Positions 63,956 to 64,000 of a DNA stretch of 64,000 nt are shown here, piece after piece. The translations under genes and the position numbers were made by a program. A model generated the notes under the pieces. It made no database searches. It saw only the letters and a program-made list of their open reading frames with translations, and had not been told where the DNA came from. This stretch comes from Corynebacterium stationis (GTDB lineage Bacteria > Actinomycetota > Actinomycetes > Mycobacteriales > Mycobacteriaceae): positions 1,240,001-1,304,000 of the forward strand of contig NZ_CP009251.1 of assembly GCF_001941345.1 (NCBI RefSeq), given 5' to 3'. Position 1 is the first letter of the stretch, and the number at the start of each line of letters is the position of its first letter.

Positions 63956-64000
63956 CCTTTATTTTCGTTGCGAATATTTCAGTTTTCTTTAAGCGACAGA

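Overview
The window is a stretch of Corynebacterium chromosome, most likely from a moderate-GC species. The evidence is the set of gene neighbours typical of corynebacteria and their mycobacterial relatives: sigB-dtxR-galE, sigA with ppgK/suhB, dut-DUF3710-DUF3159-TRAM methyltransferase-dxs, thrS-HIT-pgsA-patA-pimA, yebC-ruvCAB-yajC-secDF-lipoprotein-apt-rel, plus the arabinan transferase aftC. Most of it is core genome. No complete insertion sequence, prophage or CRISPR array was seen. Many genes use GTG starts, and several appear leaderless, with a -10 box 7 to 9 bases before the start codon.

Layout. Positions 1-5,200: the end of a Ski2-like helicase, a PAC2 protein, a DUF4192 protein preceded by two inverted perfect DnaA boxes, galE and the iron regulator dtxR. 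5,200-12,000: sigB, dtd, a methyltransferase and DUF3099 on the minus strand, then a divergent DUF3039/helicase pair. 12,100-18,300: DUF4190 and FUSC membrane proteins, a pyruvyltransferase-like protein, a lipoate ligase and an isolated pobA. 18,400-18,600: a C-rich small RNA that looks like the actinobacterial 6C RNA. 18,700-22,600: sigA with a lysine-repeat N-terminus and an upstream small ORF, ppgK, suhB and DUF4193. 22,700-35,000: DUF3093, dut, DUF3710, DUF3159, RNA methyltransferase, dxs, RNase D, DUF3000, hemQ, msrB, aftC and a RibD-like reductase.

35,244-35,859 is a six-tRNA cluster (Gly-Val-Gly-Cys-Val-Gly). 36,183-38,891 is an exported copper/heme locus (CopC, a PCuAC-like lipoprotein, a Tat-type DyP peroxidase). 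38,964-45,003 holds thrS and the phosphatidylinositol mannoside operon, followed by a second GT87-type transferase, DUF3817 and tesB. 47,959-60,271 holds yebC, ruvC-sORF-ruvA-ruvB, yajC, secD, secF, a solute-binding lipoprotein, apt and rel. The right end carries a surface 5'-nucleotidase, a DUF421 protein, a secreted Gly/Glu/Asn-repeat protein, and an unexplained direct repeat with an orphan terminator at the edge.

The window joins transcription control (SigA, SigB, DtxR, 6C RNA), envelope lipid and arabinan assembly (PgsA, PatA, PimA, AftC), Sec export, the stringent response and Holliday junction processing. The most interesting undescribed items are three small ORFs (upstream of sigA, between ruvC and ruvA, upstream of secD), the DnaA-box pair, the apparent C33 in both tRNA-Val copies, and the tandem repeats inside sigA and the secreted repeat protein.
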